Below, piece by piece: positions 39,938 to 49,451 of a stretch of DNA of 64,000 nt. Position numbers and translations under genes: made by a program. How positions within the stretch are numbered: the first letter of the stretch is position 1; every line of letters begins with the position of its first letter. The DNA is from Crocinitomicaceae bacterium. GTDB taxonomy: Bacteria > Bacteroidota > Bacteroidia > Flavobacteriales_D > Crocinitomicaceae. The stretch lies in assembly GCA_016719925.1 (NCBI GenBank), contig JADJYC010000002.1, positions 1 to 64,000 on the forward strand, written 5' to 3'. The notes under the pieces were generated by a model, which was not told the DNA's origin, ran no database searches, and saw only the letters and a program-made list of their open reading frames with translations.

Positions 39938-41806
39938 CTAAGTTGATCTTCCCGCAATCGGGTGATCTGTTTTAATATGTGGTCCCATAAAAATCCGCGC
40001 AAATAATCTGATCAGCGCAAGACCGTTAATAACGAAACTGAGTGCTACAAAAATCAAGAGTAACACCTGGTGAACTTCAATATGACTGAATATTAAATCC
40101 TCACCGATAAATGTTGGCGTAATCGGAAATCCTGCCATTCCCAGACATGCCATCAGAAAAATAAAAGCCGCTTTTTTGTATTCATAAGAGTGTCCCTGAA
40201 ACCGGTTCAGATCCATGTTGGTTTCTTTTTTACCCAGCCATCTTAAAACCAGGTATCCGACCAAACCGCAAACAAGAATACCGCTCAGATACACCACCAT
40301 GTCCATGTAATTGAAATGCTGATTGAACGTGATGGCCAGTGCAATCCACAGGTGATTCTGAAAAATCAATCCCCAGCTGAACCGCACATCATGTCTTTTG
40401 ACAAATGATTTCAGTGTCAGAATTAATCCTACAAAACCAAATACAAGCGGCAAAATTGCTCTGAGCTGTTCAGGAATTTCTTCCTGAAAAATTAATAAGA
40501 CACACCCTGCAACAAATAATGGAATAAAAATAATGGATGCAATTTTCGGAGTCAAAAAACGCAGCGCATTTCCGGCGCGTTTCACCGGCGCCCACATATA
40601 ATAATAAACCAGTGAATCAAGCCCCCACTCTTTCAAACTCATCACATAAAGCGTGTTTGAAATTTTCTGAATGAAGGGTGATTTTTTTGTTTCAGCTTTA
40701 GGCTGGAAATTATAAAACTGTTCACGAATCAGATAAGTAACTACCGATGGAGAAACCAATAATTGATAAGTCCTTAAAAAAGCATTGCCTGCAAAGTGAA
40801 TCAATGCAAGAACTTCTAATCCAAGTGCTATTTCAATAAAAATGATTCCGATTTGTGTCACAGATGAATAAGCAACCTGTGCCTTCACTGAAGACTGAAC
40901 TCTTGCCGTACTTGCGGCAAGAACAGCGGTTACTAATCCTATAAAAATTACTACCCCTCTGACAACCCACTGATGTTCCCAAAATGGAAAAGTTCTCAGT
41001 AAAATAAAAACTCCGATATGCACAGAAAGTGAACTGTAAAATATTGCACTGGACGGTGTTGGTCCTTCCATGGCGCGGGGCAACCAGAATGAAAAAGGAA
41101 ACTGTGCTGACTTGGCCATTGCAGCCACCAAGATCAGCAGTGAAGCTGCAAGTCCAATCCATGAATGTTCATGAAGATGCAGACTGACGCTTTCATGATT
41201 ATTCAATTCAGAAAAAGTGATGTTTTCATGCCATAGGTGATGACTTAACCACATGGCAAGAATCAATCCGATATCACCCACCCGGTAAACGGAAAAAACT
41301 TTCATGGCGTTTTTCACCGGCAGATATCTGTCTCTGTAAAATGCAATCAGCAGAAAAGATGAAACTCCTAAAATTTCCCAGCCGATAAAAAGTGTTTCAA
41401 AATTTCCGGAGAAAATTGTGATGGTATATCCCAGATAGAAAAACAAGAGTGTATTGAAAAACCGCTTGTACCCTTCTTCACGGTGCATGTAGTACCGGCT
41501 GTAAATAGTAATCAGAAAAGTCAGCAATGCACCAACAATAAGATAAGTGGCGGTGATTTTATCAAAATACAAATCGATAAAAAATTCATACCCATCCGTA
41601 GCGTAAACAACAAACTCTTTGATGTTGTATGTTTCCATGCCACCCATCAGCCAAAGGACAATAAATCCTATTGCGGCAGCGAAATGAATTCCAACAGAAG
41701 AAAATGCAATTGCCGAAAGTAATTTTTCATTCGATTTGGGAACAATCAGACTTACCAGGAAACCAGTCAGCGGAATCAGTGTGAGAAGTGCTAAAAACAA
41801 ATTCAT
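39938..41806 (-). CDS. dabB: DabB: NuoL/MrpA-like membrane subunit of the DAB inorganic-carbon pump
   Basis: 622 residues resembling the ion-translocating NuoL/MrpA subunits: GWEILGVSSFLLIAFYRDRY, FPFSFWLPRAMEGPTPSSAI with the functionally important TPSSA-type loop, and VAYSSVTQIGIIFIEIALGL. No other complex I genes are nearby. Its 4-base overlap with dabA identifies it as DabB, which is thought to couple a cation gradient to CO2 hydration by DabA. A short conserved C-terminus (GPHIKTDHPIAGRST) ends the protein. Confidence 0.9.
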   Translation of the reverse strand: MNLFLALLTLIPLTGFLVSLIVPKSNEKLLSAIAFSSVGIHFAAAIGFIVLWLMGGMETYNIKEFVVYATDGYEFFIDLYFDKITATYLIVGALLTFLITIYSRYYMHREEGYKRFFNTLLFFYLGYTITIFSGNFETLFIGWEILGVSSFLLIAFYRDRYLPVKNAMKVFSVYRVGDIGLILAMWLSHHLWHENITFSELNNHESVSLHLHEHSWIGLAASLLILVAAMAKSAQFPFSFWLPRAMEGPTPSSAIFYSSLSVHIGVFILLRTFPFWEHQWVVRGVVIFIGLVTAVLAASTARVQSSVKAQVAYSSVTQIGIIFIEIALGLEVLALIHFAGNAFLRTYQLLVSPSVVTYLIREQFYNFQPKAETKKSPFIQKISNTLYVMSLKEWGLDSLVYYYMWAPVKRAGNALRFLTPKIASIIFIPLFVAGCVLLIFQEEIPEQLRAILPLVFGFVGLILTLKSFVKRHDVRFSWGLIFQNHLWIALAITFNQHFNYMDMVVYLSGILVCGLVGYLVLRWLGKKETNMDLNRFQGHSYEYKKAAFIFLMACLGMAGFPITPTFIGEDLIFSHIEVHQVLLLIFVALSFVINGLALIRLFARIFMGPHIKTDHPIAGRST

Positions 41807-44308
41807 ACCAACTGATTTTTTAACGTAAATACCGGTAAATTTTCACTGGTTCCCTCTATCAGCGAAGTAAAATTTTCAATCACCGGTGGTTTGTTTCCAA
41901 CCGGAACATAGAGTTCAAATTGTTCATTTCTGAAATGATACATCTGATCAGTATAAGGGTCAATAACTACCAGATGCACCCATTCATTTTTGAACCACTC
42001 ATAAGTTGCCTGAACTGCCTGAATTGTTTTCAGTACTACATCCGGTTTTTGTTCTACAACAATTAATAAACGGATCGGATCATGAATCTCTATCATCTGC
42101 TGAGGCAATCCGGGACGTAAATCTCCTTCAATTCCGTTTGCAACTCCAATCAAACCCATCACGTTATGCGGAAGTTTGGAACCTGCACCCAGCTTGTGAT
42201 TGTCAACTCTTGAAAAATAATATTCGAGATTAATTCCGCCACATACCGGAGCAGCTGCATTTAAAATTCCAAGCAGATATTTTCCATCCGGATCAATGCG
42301 GTAGTCATATGAATTCAGAAAAGATCTTCTGTCAAGCATTAATTTCTGAGTGAGAGATCTTCTTCCAATCACACAAATTGTGTTGGTTGCGTGATTGTAT
42401 TCCGGTCTTGGTTCAAATAGAGAAACAGCTCTCAGTCGCACACGTTTGTGAACTTCATCCGGGCTTCTTTTTGTATTGACCAGATCAAATCTTCGTGAAC
42501 GTTCCTTGGCATTCAGTGAAAGCGCTTTACTGATTACATTCATGTTCACTGAATGAATGGCCCGTTGCTCAACACTTAGTTTTTCCAAATCATAATAATG
42601 AATATCATCACAGGTTGTGTCATGTAATCCTCCCACAAAAAGTGTATCATCCGGAATTGAAATTCCTTTTGCATCAAGTATTTTTCTCACTTCAGTTTGA
42701 TTGGCCATGAAGCTGAAAGCTCTTGCATTTACAGATCCGGGGCGACCTGAACAGGCACCGCAGTCATACGCTGCAAAATGCGTATTGTTGGTACTGCTTG
42801 CTCCGTGTCCTGTAACATAAATGAGCGGAGCAAAATTTTGTGTCAGACCAATACTTATCAAAACTGTTTCTACACGTTCAGCCATTTCGCTGACAGTATA
42901 TCCAACCTGATAACCATTTACCTTTTCATTCAGATCACGGTTTTGAATTGTCAGAAAAGAATCGGATTCCATGTGTCTGAAAGAAGATGCTGATGCAGGT
43001 GAAATAGCCGGTTTGAAAATATTGATGAACAGTTTGAATGCACTCCAGAAACCAACGGTTTGTGCAATCACCCATCCGCCTAAAATTCCATGCGCTCTTT
43101 TATTAAAGTGTACATCTTTTTTGTTTTTTCCATTACCGGTTTCTTCACAGATAATGTGTTTTGGATTTACCGGTAAAGGACAAATTTTAGTATGAAATTT
43201 TCCATTCAGCGGACGGAAATACGTGTCAATTCCAAAATGCCCGGCAGTAGAAAATGTTTCACATTCCGGATCCAGATTTTCCAGGTACTCTCTCAATGAA
43301 ATTTCACGGTCATCAATACAGAAAATTCCCTGAAAACTTGGTCTTACTGTTTTTTCAGAAATATTTCTATTTGTTTGCAATCCTTTGATCACTTCATTAT
43401 AATAAGTCCATTCATAAGACTCCTGCCAGATGGCATACAAATCATCATAAAGATTTTTTTCAGAAGCATCAAAAAGTGATTCTGCTTTTCCATTAAAAGT
43501 TTCAGCAAGCGGTTTCCAGCTTTTTCCAAAACGATGATCCAGTGTATCAATTTCAAAAATCAACTCAAGAATGATTAATTCTTTCAGTGAAATTTTTCTT
43601 GCATCTAAAAGTGTTTGCGGCTGATCTTCAATAACAGCTACGAGCCCTGACCATCCAGGATGTTCAAACTGCTGATCGAAAACATAATTTTCAAAAAGAT
43701 TTTCGTCACCTACCAGAATTTTTAAAAGTTCTGATATGGTAATTTTCTGATCATGCAATAAAACTCTGGCGCGATCTGTTCTGAAAAAACTTTTAAAACT
43801 GTTTTTGTCTAATTCACGAACGGCTTCAATTAATGATTTTCCGGTCAAAGGGAACGACCAGAGTGCAACACCCTGATCGAGAAAACTATTGAGGATTCTG
43901 AAAATATTTACGTGAACGCGTGCATTTAAATCAAAGTGATACTGATCCTTCCAGTGTGATCTGAGTTTACCAATACGTTTACTCAGCTGCTGGTTTGAAA
44001 GAGGTTTGAAAAGAGTTTCCAGATAATGATCAACAGCATCTTTACCCTTTAATTTTTCAATGGTGCGTTTGATAATTTCCCGGTCAATTTTTCCCTCACT
44101 GTAAAGTTTCTGGTACTCTGAAAAAGAGAGGTAGACCCGATAGCCAAATAGTTTAGAGGCCAGCGCAAGTCCGTCATGAAATTTCTTATCCTGAAATTCA
44201 TGCAGTGTATTGTGATGGACAAAGTCCTTTAACGGAGCTTGTGCAGGTAAATAATGTTTTAGATTATGAAGCAGCTGATGCTCGTCAAATCTGTTTTGCT
44301 GGATGCAT
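41803..44308 (-). CDS. dabA: DabA (DUF2309): carbonic-anhydrase-like subunit of the DAB pump, one frameshift
   Basis: About 835 residues. The ATG at 44308 (MHPAKQ) is followed by a one-base shift near 44290. The frame then runs unbroken to 41803 (RFDEHQLLHNLKHYLPAQAP, VHHNTLHEFQDKKFHDGLAL). Zinc-site residues: Cys and Asp in FCIDDRE (codon near 43320), His in VTGHGAS (42807) and Cys in YDCGACSG (42762). The His-to-Cys spacing of 15 and the Cys-to-His spacing of about 171 match the spacing I remember for Halothiobacillus DabA. DabA hydrates CO2 to bicarbonate vectorially with DabB. Confidence 0.92.
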
Positions 44309-44332
44309 GCTTAAAATTTCGGATTCAACAGG

Positions 44333-44354
44333 AGCGGAACAGAAAAATTCCGCT
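44333..44354. promoter_or_regulatory. Hairpin in the dabA upstream region
   Basis: AGCGGAA (44333-44339) and TTCCGCT (44348-44354) form a 7-bp stem, about 25-45 bases upstream of the dabA start. It lacks a T-run of terminator length. A role in the leader or as an operator is possible but unproven. Confidence 0.3.
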
Positions 44355-44472
44355 ATGTTTCCTTGCCGGATTTATTCCTGAAAAAAGGATCAGATTACCA
44401 GATACGGGTAATAATAAAATTACTTAACAGCACCGGCAGGCGCTGAACACGTAAACAGTAAAACCTGAAATT

Positions 44473-44844
44473 TTAAATGAGAATAGTACGCAACCTCACA
44501 TAGGCAGGTGTGTGATGCTGCGTTTTGGAATGTGAATCTGCTGAATTACTTTCAGAAGACTCAAATTCTGAAAGATCAGAAATTGTATCTGCGTAATTAT
44601 TTTCAGTACCTGAATGAAATTCGTTAATCTCATCATCTTCTGTCTCTGGCTGCTCTTCCTTGTTTTCAATTTCAGCAGGTTGCTGCAAAGGAGAAGTATC
44701 ATGAAAAGAATAATGAGCAACGTATGAGCGTAGTTTTGTATGATAAATCTGGGTTGTTTGTTGTCCTTGTCCTCCAAAGAAATAGAGAACCACCATCAGG
44801 ACGAGTCCGAATAAATAAAACCGGTTTGAAGGTTTGAATTTCAT
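44473..44844 (-). CDS. Single-pass membrane protein with acidic tail
   Basis: I place the start at 44844 (MKFKPSNRFYLFGLVLMVVL), because the only -7 box (TACCTTTG, minus, 44869-44876) overlaps an upstream in-frame Met at 44871. One membrane helix is followed by a Glu/Asp/Ser-rich, probably disordered tail (ENKEEQPETEDDEINEF) ending in KTQHHTPAYVRLRTILI. No family recognised. It precedes dabA on the same strand with a 164-base gap. Confidence 0.5.
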   Translation of the reverse strand: MKFKPSNRFYLFGLVLMVVLYFFGGQGQQTTQIYHTKLRSYVAHYSFHDTSPLQQPAEIENKEEQPETEDDEINEFHSGTENNYADTISDLSEFESSESNSADSHSKTQHHTPAYVRLRTILI

Positions 44845-44914
44845 TCGTTTTAAGATCAAATCTTGTGTCAAAGGTAATCTTATTTACAAACGATCCAAAT
44901 AAAATTTAGACGAA

Positions 44915-45760
44915 CTAGGTAATAATGCGTGTCAACTCACCGTATTCAATGATTTTACCGGTTTTTGAGCGGATGCACAATTTGTTGCAGGAGATGTCTG
45001 ATGAAGGGAAAATTTTTCGGGTTATCTCCATAATTTCCTTTTGTTCTAATCTTGGTGAATAGGTATTGGCAATAATAAAACCACCTCTGTCAGTCAGATC
45101 TTTTGCAATAGAAATCAGTTCTTCAAATTTATTTTCAATTTTCCAGCGCTCTTTATTTGCTCCCAAACCAAAAGCCGGCGGATCCATAATAATTCCCTTG
45201 TATTTATTTCCGCGCTTCACTTCACGCTGTGCAAATTTGAGTGCGTCTTCCAGAATCCAGTGAATGTCTGAAAGATTGCTTGCCTCCATATTTTCTTTTC
45301 CCCATTGAATAATTTGTTTAATGGAATCACAATGAAAAACATCCGCCTCTTTTTTTCTGGCAACAACTGAAACTGCTCCTGTATAACCAAACAGATTTAA
45401 AAAACGGTCACCGCTTTCGAGATGCTCTGAAACAAAATCCCAGTTAATTCTTTGCTCAGGAAAAAGACCAACGTGTTTGAATTTAGTAAGCCTCAGATTT
45501 AATACTATTTCACCAAAACGAATCTGCCATTCCTGCGGCACATTTTTCTGAAGTATTTTCCACTCGCCAGAATTTGCTGTTTTTTCTACGAATTCAAAAT
45601 GCGCAGTTTTTTTCCACTCACTTTCAGCAAGCGCCGGTCTGAAATAAGCATTCCTTTCAGGTCGGATAGTAACCACCGTACCCCACCGCTCCAGCTTTTT
45701 ATTGTTGCCGGCATCAAGCAGTTCATAATCATTCCAGGATTCAGAGAAAATTCGTGACAT
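44915..45760 (-). CDS. Class I SAM-dependent methyltransferase, RlmI/RlmK-like
   Basis: 281 residues. The SAM-binding motif I region is FLNLFGYTGAVSVVARKKEA, and the catalytic motif IV region is YKGIIMDPPAFGLGANKERW, the NPPxF/DPPxF type of rRNA cytosine-5 or related methyltransferases. The N-terminal PUA/EEHEE part of full RlmI proteins is short (about 90 residues), so it is a compact relative. The exact rRNA target is unknown. A -7 box (TATCTTTG, 45765-45772 minus) lies almost at the ATG, suggesting a leaderless or very short leader transcript. Confidence 0.82.
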   Translation of the reverse strand: MSRIFSESWNDYELLDAGNNKKLERWGTVVTIRPERNAYFRPALAESEWKKTAHFEFVEKTANSGEWKILQKNVPQEWQIRFGEIVLNLRLTKFKHVGLFPEQRINWDFVSEHLESGDRFLNLFGYTGAVSVVARKKEADVFHCDSIKQIIQWGKENMEASNLSDIHWILEDALKFAQREVKRGNKYKGIIMDPPAFGLGANKERWKIENKFEELISIAKDLTDRGGFIIANTYSPRLEQKEIMEITRKIFPSSDISCNKLCIRSKTGKIIEYGELTRIIT

Positions 45761-45881
45761 GCAACAAAGATAACGAGAAAGGTTTGGTTGAGGAATTGGA
45801 CACTATTGCTATTCTTAGAATTCTGTGTGGGTGCATTGTCAATGAGGCCTTGATAATTCTGCTTCAAGACAAAAATTCTTA

Positions 45882-45889
45882 TAACTTTG
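45882..45889 (+). promoter_or_regulatory. -7 box for the BRO-N/Fic gene
   Basis: TAACTTTG, fitting TAnnTTTG, 33 bases before the ATG at 45922. Confidence 0.55.
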
Positions 45890-45921
45890 AAAATCATAAT
45901 AAAACCAGAAGAAGTTTAACT

Positions 45922-46803
45922 ATGAGTAATGCTAAAATATCCATTCGTTTCTTTGACGACCGGGAAGTACGCGCAATTTGGGATGAAGAAAATTCCAAGT
46001 GGTGGTTCTCGGTATTGGATATTGTTGCAGTGCTTACCGATCAAGGTGACTATACAAAAACCCGTAATTATTGGAAATATCTTAAAGCGAAATTAAAAAA
46101 GGAAAATAGTCAAGTGGTTAGTGCCACTACCCAGTTGAAATTCATTGCTCCGGATGGAAAAAGACGCTTTGCTGATATGTTGGATTACAATGGTATTATT
46201 GCGTTAGGTAAAGAATTCCCAGGAAAAAAAGCAAACCGATTTATGGAATGGTTTACCTATAGTGATGAAAGTATAGATGGGAAAAGCAAAACCAAAGCGT
46301 ATGCCTTATTTGAAAGTTCATTTATCGAAAGCATTGAAGTAGGAACAGCCAAAGGCTTGCAACAAATTCATGCGTATTTGTTTGGAGGATTGTATGATTT
46401 TGCTGGACAAATCAGACAAAAGAATATTTCAAAAGGAGGTTTTCAATTTGCCGTATCACACTTTTTAGGAGACGCTTTTAAGAAAATAGACGCAATGCCT
46501 GAAAATACATTTGACGAAATCGTGAACAAATATGTTGAAATGAATATTGCACACCCATTCATGGAGGGTAATGGAAGAAGCACTAGAATATGGTTGGATT
46601 TATTACTTAAAAACCGACTTAAAAAGTGCGTTGATTGGAGTAAAATAAGTAAGCGGGATTATATGAATGCAATGATGCTTAGTCCAACAAAAAGTAAATC
46701 TTTAAAAACTCTGTTGAATAATGCACTCACTACTAAAATAAATGATCGTGAAATGTTTATGAAAGGAATTGACTACTCCTATTACTATGAAGAAAATGAT
46801 TAA
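45922..46803 (+). CDS. BRO-N / Fic domain fusion, putative AMP-transferase
   Basis: 293 residues. The start at 45922 removes about 56 unlikely codons upstream. Residues 1 to about 118 resemble the BRO/phage antirepressor N-terminal domain (SIRFFDDREVRAIWDEENSK, WWFSVLDIVAVLTD, FADMLDYNGIIALGKEFPGK). From about 130 it is a Fic domain: GTAKGLQQIHAYLFGGLYDF, AGQIRQKNISKGGF, and the active-site loop HPFMEGNGRS (211-220; His211, Glu215, Arg219). The end DYSYYYE (284-290) fits the (S/T)xxxE inhibitory helix of class III Fic proteins. The enzyme probably attaches AMP to a target protein. No antitoxin gene is adjacent. Confidence 0.85.
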   Translation: MSNAKISIRFFDDREVRAIWDEENSKWWFSVLDIVAVLTDQGDYTKTRNYWKYLKAKLKKENSQVVSATTQLKFIAPDGKRRFADMLDYNGIIALGKEFPGKKANRFMEWFTYSDESIDGKSKTKAYALFESSFIESIEVGTAKGLQQIHAYLFGGLYDFAGQIRQKNISKGGFQFAVSHFLGDAFKKIDAMPENTFDEIVNKYVEMNIAHPFMEGNGRSTRIWLDLLLKNRLKKCVDWSKISKRDYMNAMMLSPTKSKSLKTLLNNALTTKINDREMFMKGIDYSYYYEEND

Positions 46804-46846
46804 AAAAACATATCTATAACAACATCTGCCAAAAATGGCAGTTCCA

Positions 46847-47530
46847 ATGAAAACATTAATCCTGATATTAATCCTGCCCGCAATTGTAAACGCCCAAATC
46901 AACACAACCACCTGGGGAGTAAATGATACTTCTGTTTGTCTGATTAAATCATATGAATTTATTATGCCTCATGGTTATATTCAGTTGAATAATAATTCAG
47001 GTGTTGCTTTGCCTATGAGATGGATCAAAGAAATTGACCCAAACTGGCCTGTTTTCTGGGAAGCAGGTTTTACTGATCCTGATTCAGCTTACGCAGATGT
47101 TTTGTTTGAAGACAGCGCTGATTTTGTTTTGCCTTTCCCAGATGATTTTAACAACAAACTCATTTTAAATGTGGATCATAATTTTGTGATTGACACCAAT
47201 TATATCCGTTTCAAAGTTTTTCCAATTGATCATCCTGAAGATTCACTCTGGTTAAATTACTGTGTCATCATTCATGCGCCGGATCTCTCTGTTGAAAATG
47301 AAAACAAAGAGTTTCAAATTCAAATTGATCCCTTGAATCAGGTTTTGTATCTCGATGATCAAATACAATTTGAACAAATAAAAATTTATGATCTGAGTGG
47401 TAAAGTAATTTTTGTTTCAGTTAATTTTTCCGGCATTCAGGTTGATCTTTCTGAACTGATAACAGGATATTATTTTATCTGCATTCAATCCGATGAGACA
47501 ATCATCACCCGGAAATTTTTTCAGAATTAA
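46847..47530 (+). CDS. Secreted protein with type IX sorting domain
   Basis: About 227 residues. The start at 46847 gives the signal peptide MKTLILILILPAIVNAQ. The middle is a beta-rich domain with WGVNDTSVCLIKSYEFI and NYIRFKVFPIDHPEDSLW. The C-terminus (KIYDLSGKVIFVSVNFSGIQ, LITGYYFICIQSDETIITRK) matches the type IX secretion sorting domain. Substrate unknown. It converges with the phosphoesterase gene, overlapping by 4 bases. Confidence 0.8.
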   Translation: MKTLILILILPAIVNAQINTTTWGVNDTSVCLIKSYEFIMPHGYIQLNNNSGVALPMRWIKEIDPNWPVFWEAGFTDPDSAYADVLFEDSADFVLPFPDDFNNKLILNVDHNFVIDTNYIRFKVFPIDHPEDSLWLNYCVIIHAPDLSVENENKEFQIQIDPLNQVLYLDDQIQFEQIKIYDLSGKVIFVSVNFSGIQVDLSELITGYYFICIQSDETIITRKFFQN

Positions 47531-48756
47531 CTCAATTCAAGTACTGTAATTTCAGGCCAGATTCCGATTCTGCCCGGATATCCTAAAAAACCATATCCCC
47601 GGTTGACATACAAGTACTGTTCCCCTTCTTTATACAAGCCTGCCCATTTATCATACCGCAGTGAAATAGGACTCCATTTGAAACCGTGTGTTTCAATTCC
47701 CATTTGTGCACCGTGTGTATGACCGCTCAATGTGAGGTCAATGTCTTTAAAATCTTTTTTCACCTGCTTATCCCAATGGGTGGGATCATGTGACAATAAT
47801 ATTTTTACAGGTGCATCAACTCCGGAGTAAGCTTTGTTCAAATCACCAATCTGATGAAAACCTGAACCCCAGTTCTCCACTCCGATGATTGCAATTTTTT
47901 CTTCGTTTCTTTCCAGATAAACATGTTCGTCAAGCAATAATTTCCATCCCAACTCACCATGAATTTCTTTTAACCGCGTCAGATTATTTTCTTTTTCCTG
48001 ATCTGAATTCCATGAACGGTAATCACCGTAATCATGATTGCCCAAAACAGAAAAGACGCCCATTGGCGCATGAATTTTTGAAAAGACATCCATGTAATTT
48101 TCCATCTCTGCGGCACTGTCATTGACCAAATCACCGGTAAAAAATACGACATCCGGTTTTTCCTGATTGATCATTTCAATTCCCCGCATCACTGCTTCTT
48201 TGTCATAAAAACTTCCGGCATGGATGTCTGATATCTGAATCATCTTTAGTCCTCTGAACGACTCAGGCAACTTTGAAAATTTCAAATTTTCTTTTCTGAC
48301 CTTATAATTGTACGGGCCAACAAACATACCCAGCGGATAAGAAATAGCAGGAACAGCCGCGGCAATAATTCCGGCCTTCACCAGAAAATCAGAACGGGTA
48401 ATTTTTGAGTTCTCTTCACTTTCATCCGGAACAATTTTTCGTTTGGTGAAAACAAAAATTCTGCGCAGATCATCCAACAGTAAAAAAGCTGAAAACGCAA
48501 TCTTCACAAAAAAGTTGATCATCACAAAACCAAAGAAAAAATTATTGATGTAGCGCGGGAGATAAGGCCCTGCAGTCATCATCAGAAGAATGGACAAAAC
48601 ACTTAATCCAAGAAAAAGAAAAAATGCAGATTTCAGCGTAATTCTGAACCACCCGGAATAATTATCCCATTTTGATTTGAGAGCACGGTAACTATACCAT
48701 TCAATCAAACCACCAATGACTAAAACAACAAGTAGAAAAATTAATCCGCGATGCAT
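47527..48756 (-). CDS. Membrane-bound metallophosphoesterase
   Basis: 409 residues. Four N-terminal membrane segments (RGLIFLLVVLVIGGLIEWY, ITLKSAFFLFLGLSVLSILL and others), then the calcineurin-like catalytic domain with every metal-binding motif: QISDIHAGSF, VVFFTGDLVND, SVLGNHDYGDY, LLSHDPTHWD and LSGHTHGAQMG. The YkuE/YaeI-type proteins of this architecture act on phosphoesters at the membrane; the substrate is not known here. Confidence 0.9.
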   Translation of the reverse strand: MHRGLIFLLVVLVIGGLIEWYSYRALKSKWDNYSGWFRITLKSAFFLFLGLSVLSILLMMTAGPYLPRYINNFFFGFVMINFFVKIAFSAFLLLDDLRRIFVFTKRKIVPDESEENSKITRSDFLVKAGIIAAAVPAISYPLGMFVGPYNYKVRKENLKFSKLPESFRGLKMIQISDIHAGSFYDKEAVMRGIEMINQEKPDVVFFTGDLVNDSAAEMENYMDVFSKIHAPMGVFSVLGNHDYGDYRSWNSDQEKENNLTRLKEIHGELGWKLLLDEHVYLERNEEKIAIIGVENWGSGFHQIGDLNKAYSGVDAPVKILLSHDPTHWDKQVKKDFKDIDLTLSGHTHGAQMGIETHGFKWSPISLRYDKWAGLYKEGEQYLYVNRGYGFLGYPGRIGIWPEITVLELS

Positions 48757-48831
48757 ACCATGTCCTTTGACGAATCAGTCACGGAAATATTTTAAATGAG
48801 AAAAAATGAAGAATTTCAAGAACTAAAACTT

Positions 48832-49347
48832 CTAGTTCTGCGCTTTTTTAGCCGGGTTTTTTTCCATCACCACAGCGGCATCTGAAAGAAATTTTAGCTC
48901 TTCCTGACCAACAATTACGTCGGGTCCGTAAGGATATCCCAATTTACCCCAGGCGGTTAATGAGTAATTATTTGTTGTTGTATCTCTGGCTGCCGTAAAA
49001 ATCCAGCAGGTTGGATAACCCTGAATTCCAAATGCCTGTTGCAAACTTTGATTCTGCGCTTTCAATTCAGCTGATTGCTGATTGTTTCGGGGGAAATCGA
49101 GTTCCAGTAAAACCACACTTGCATTTGCCCAGTCAATAAAAGCCTGTTTGGCAAAAACATTTTTCTGCAGTTTGATACACCAGCCGCACCAGTCACTTCC
49201 GGTAAAAAATCCAAAAATTGGTTTTTGTGTTTCATTGGAAATAGCCACTACTGAATCCAGATTGGTATACCAGGTCAGGCCCGTGCCACTGGCAAATGAT
49301 CTTGCCCCAACAAATAAAACAAATAGAAACGGAAACAGCTTTTTCAT
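48832..49347 (-). CDS. Exported thioredoxin-like protein
   Basis: 171 residues: signal peptide MKKLFPFLFVLFVGARSFAS, then a thioredoxin fold with the redox motif DWCGWCIKLQ (CGWC) and the cis-Pro block GIQGYPTCWIF. It resembles the DUF255/thioredoxin-7-like group used in envelope redox reactions. No cytochrome c maturation genes are nearby, so the client is open. Confidence 0.85.
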   Translation of the reverse strand: MKKLFPFLFVLFVGARSFASGTGLTWYTNLDSVVAISNETQKPIFGFFTGSDWCGWCIKLQKNVFAKQAFIDWANASVVLLELDFPRNNQQSAELKAQNQSLQQAFGIQGYPTCWIFTAARDTTTNNYSLTAWGKLGYPYGPDVIVGQEELKFLSDAAVVMEKNPAKKAQN

Positions 49348-49451
49348 AAGAGGTATCTGATAACAACTAAACGATTAAAGATAGAAAAAGTTGATCACTG
49401 CTTTTGTTAAAAATTGGTTAATGCCTCAAAAACCAATACCAACAAGACTTT

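Noticed and set aside
39938..41806. NADH dehydrogenase subunit L (complex I)
   Set aside because: No other nuo genes nearby and a 4-base overlap with dabA, so DabB is the better call.
45754..45921. Upstream in-frame extension of the BRO-N/Fic gene
   Set aside because: The extension overlaps the promoter of the divergent methyltransferase and the -7 box at 45882; the ATG at 45922 fits the domain start.
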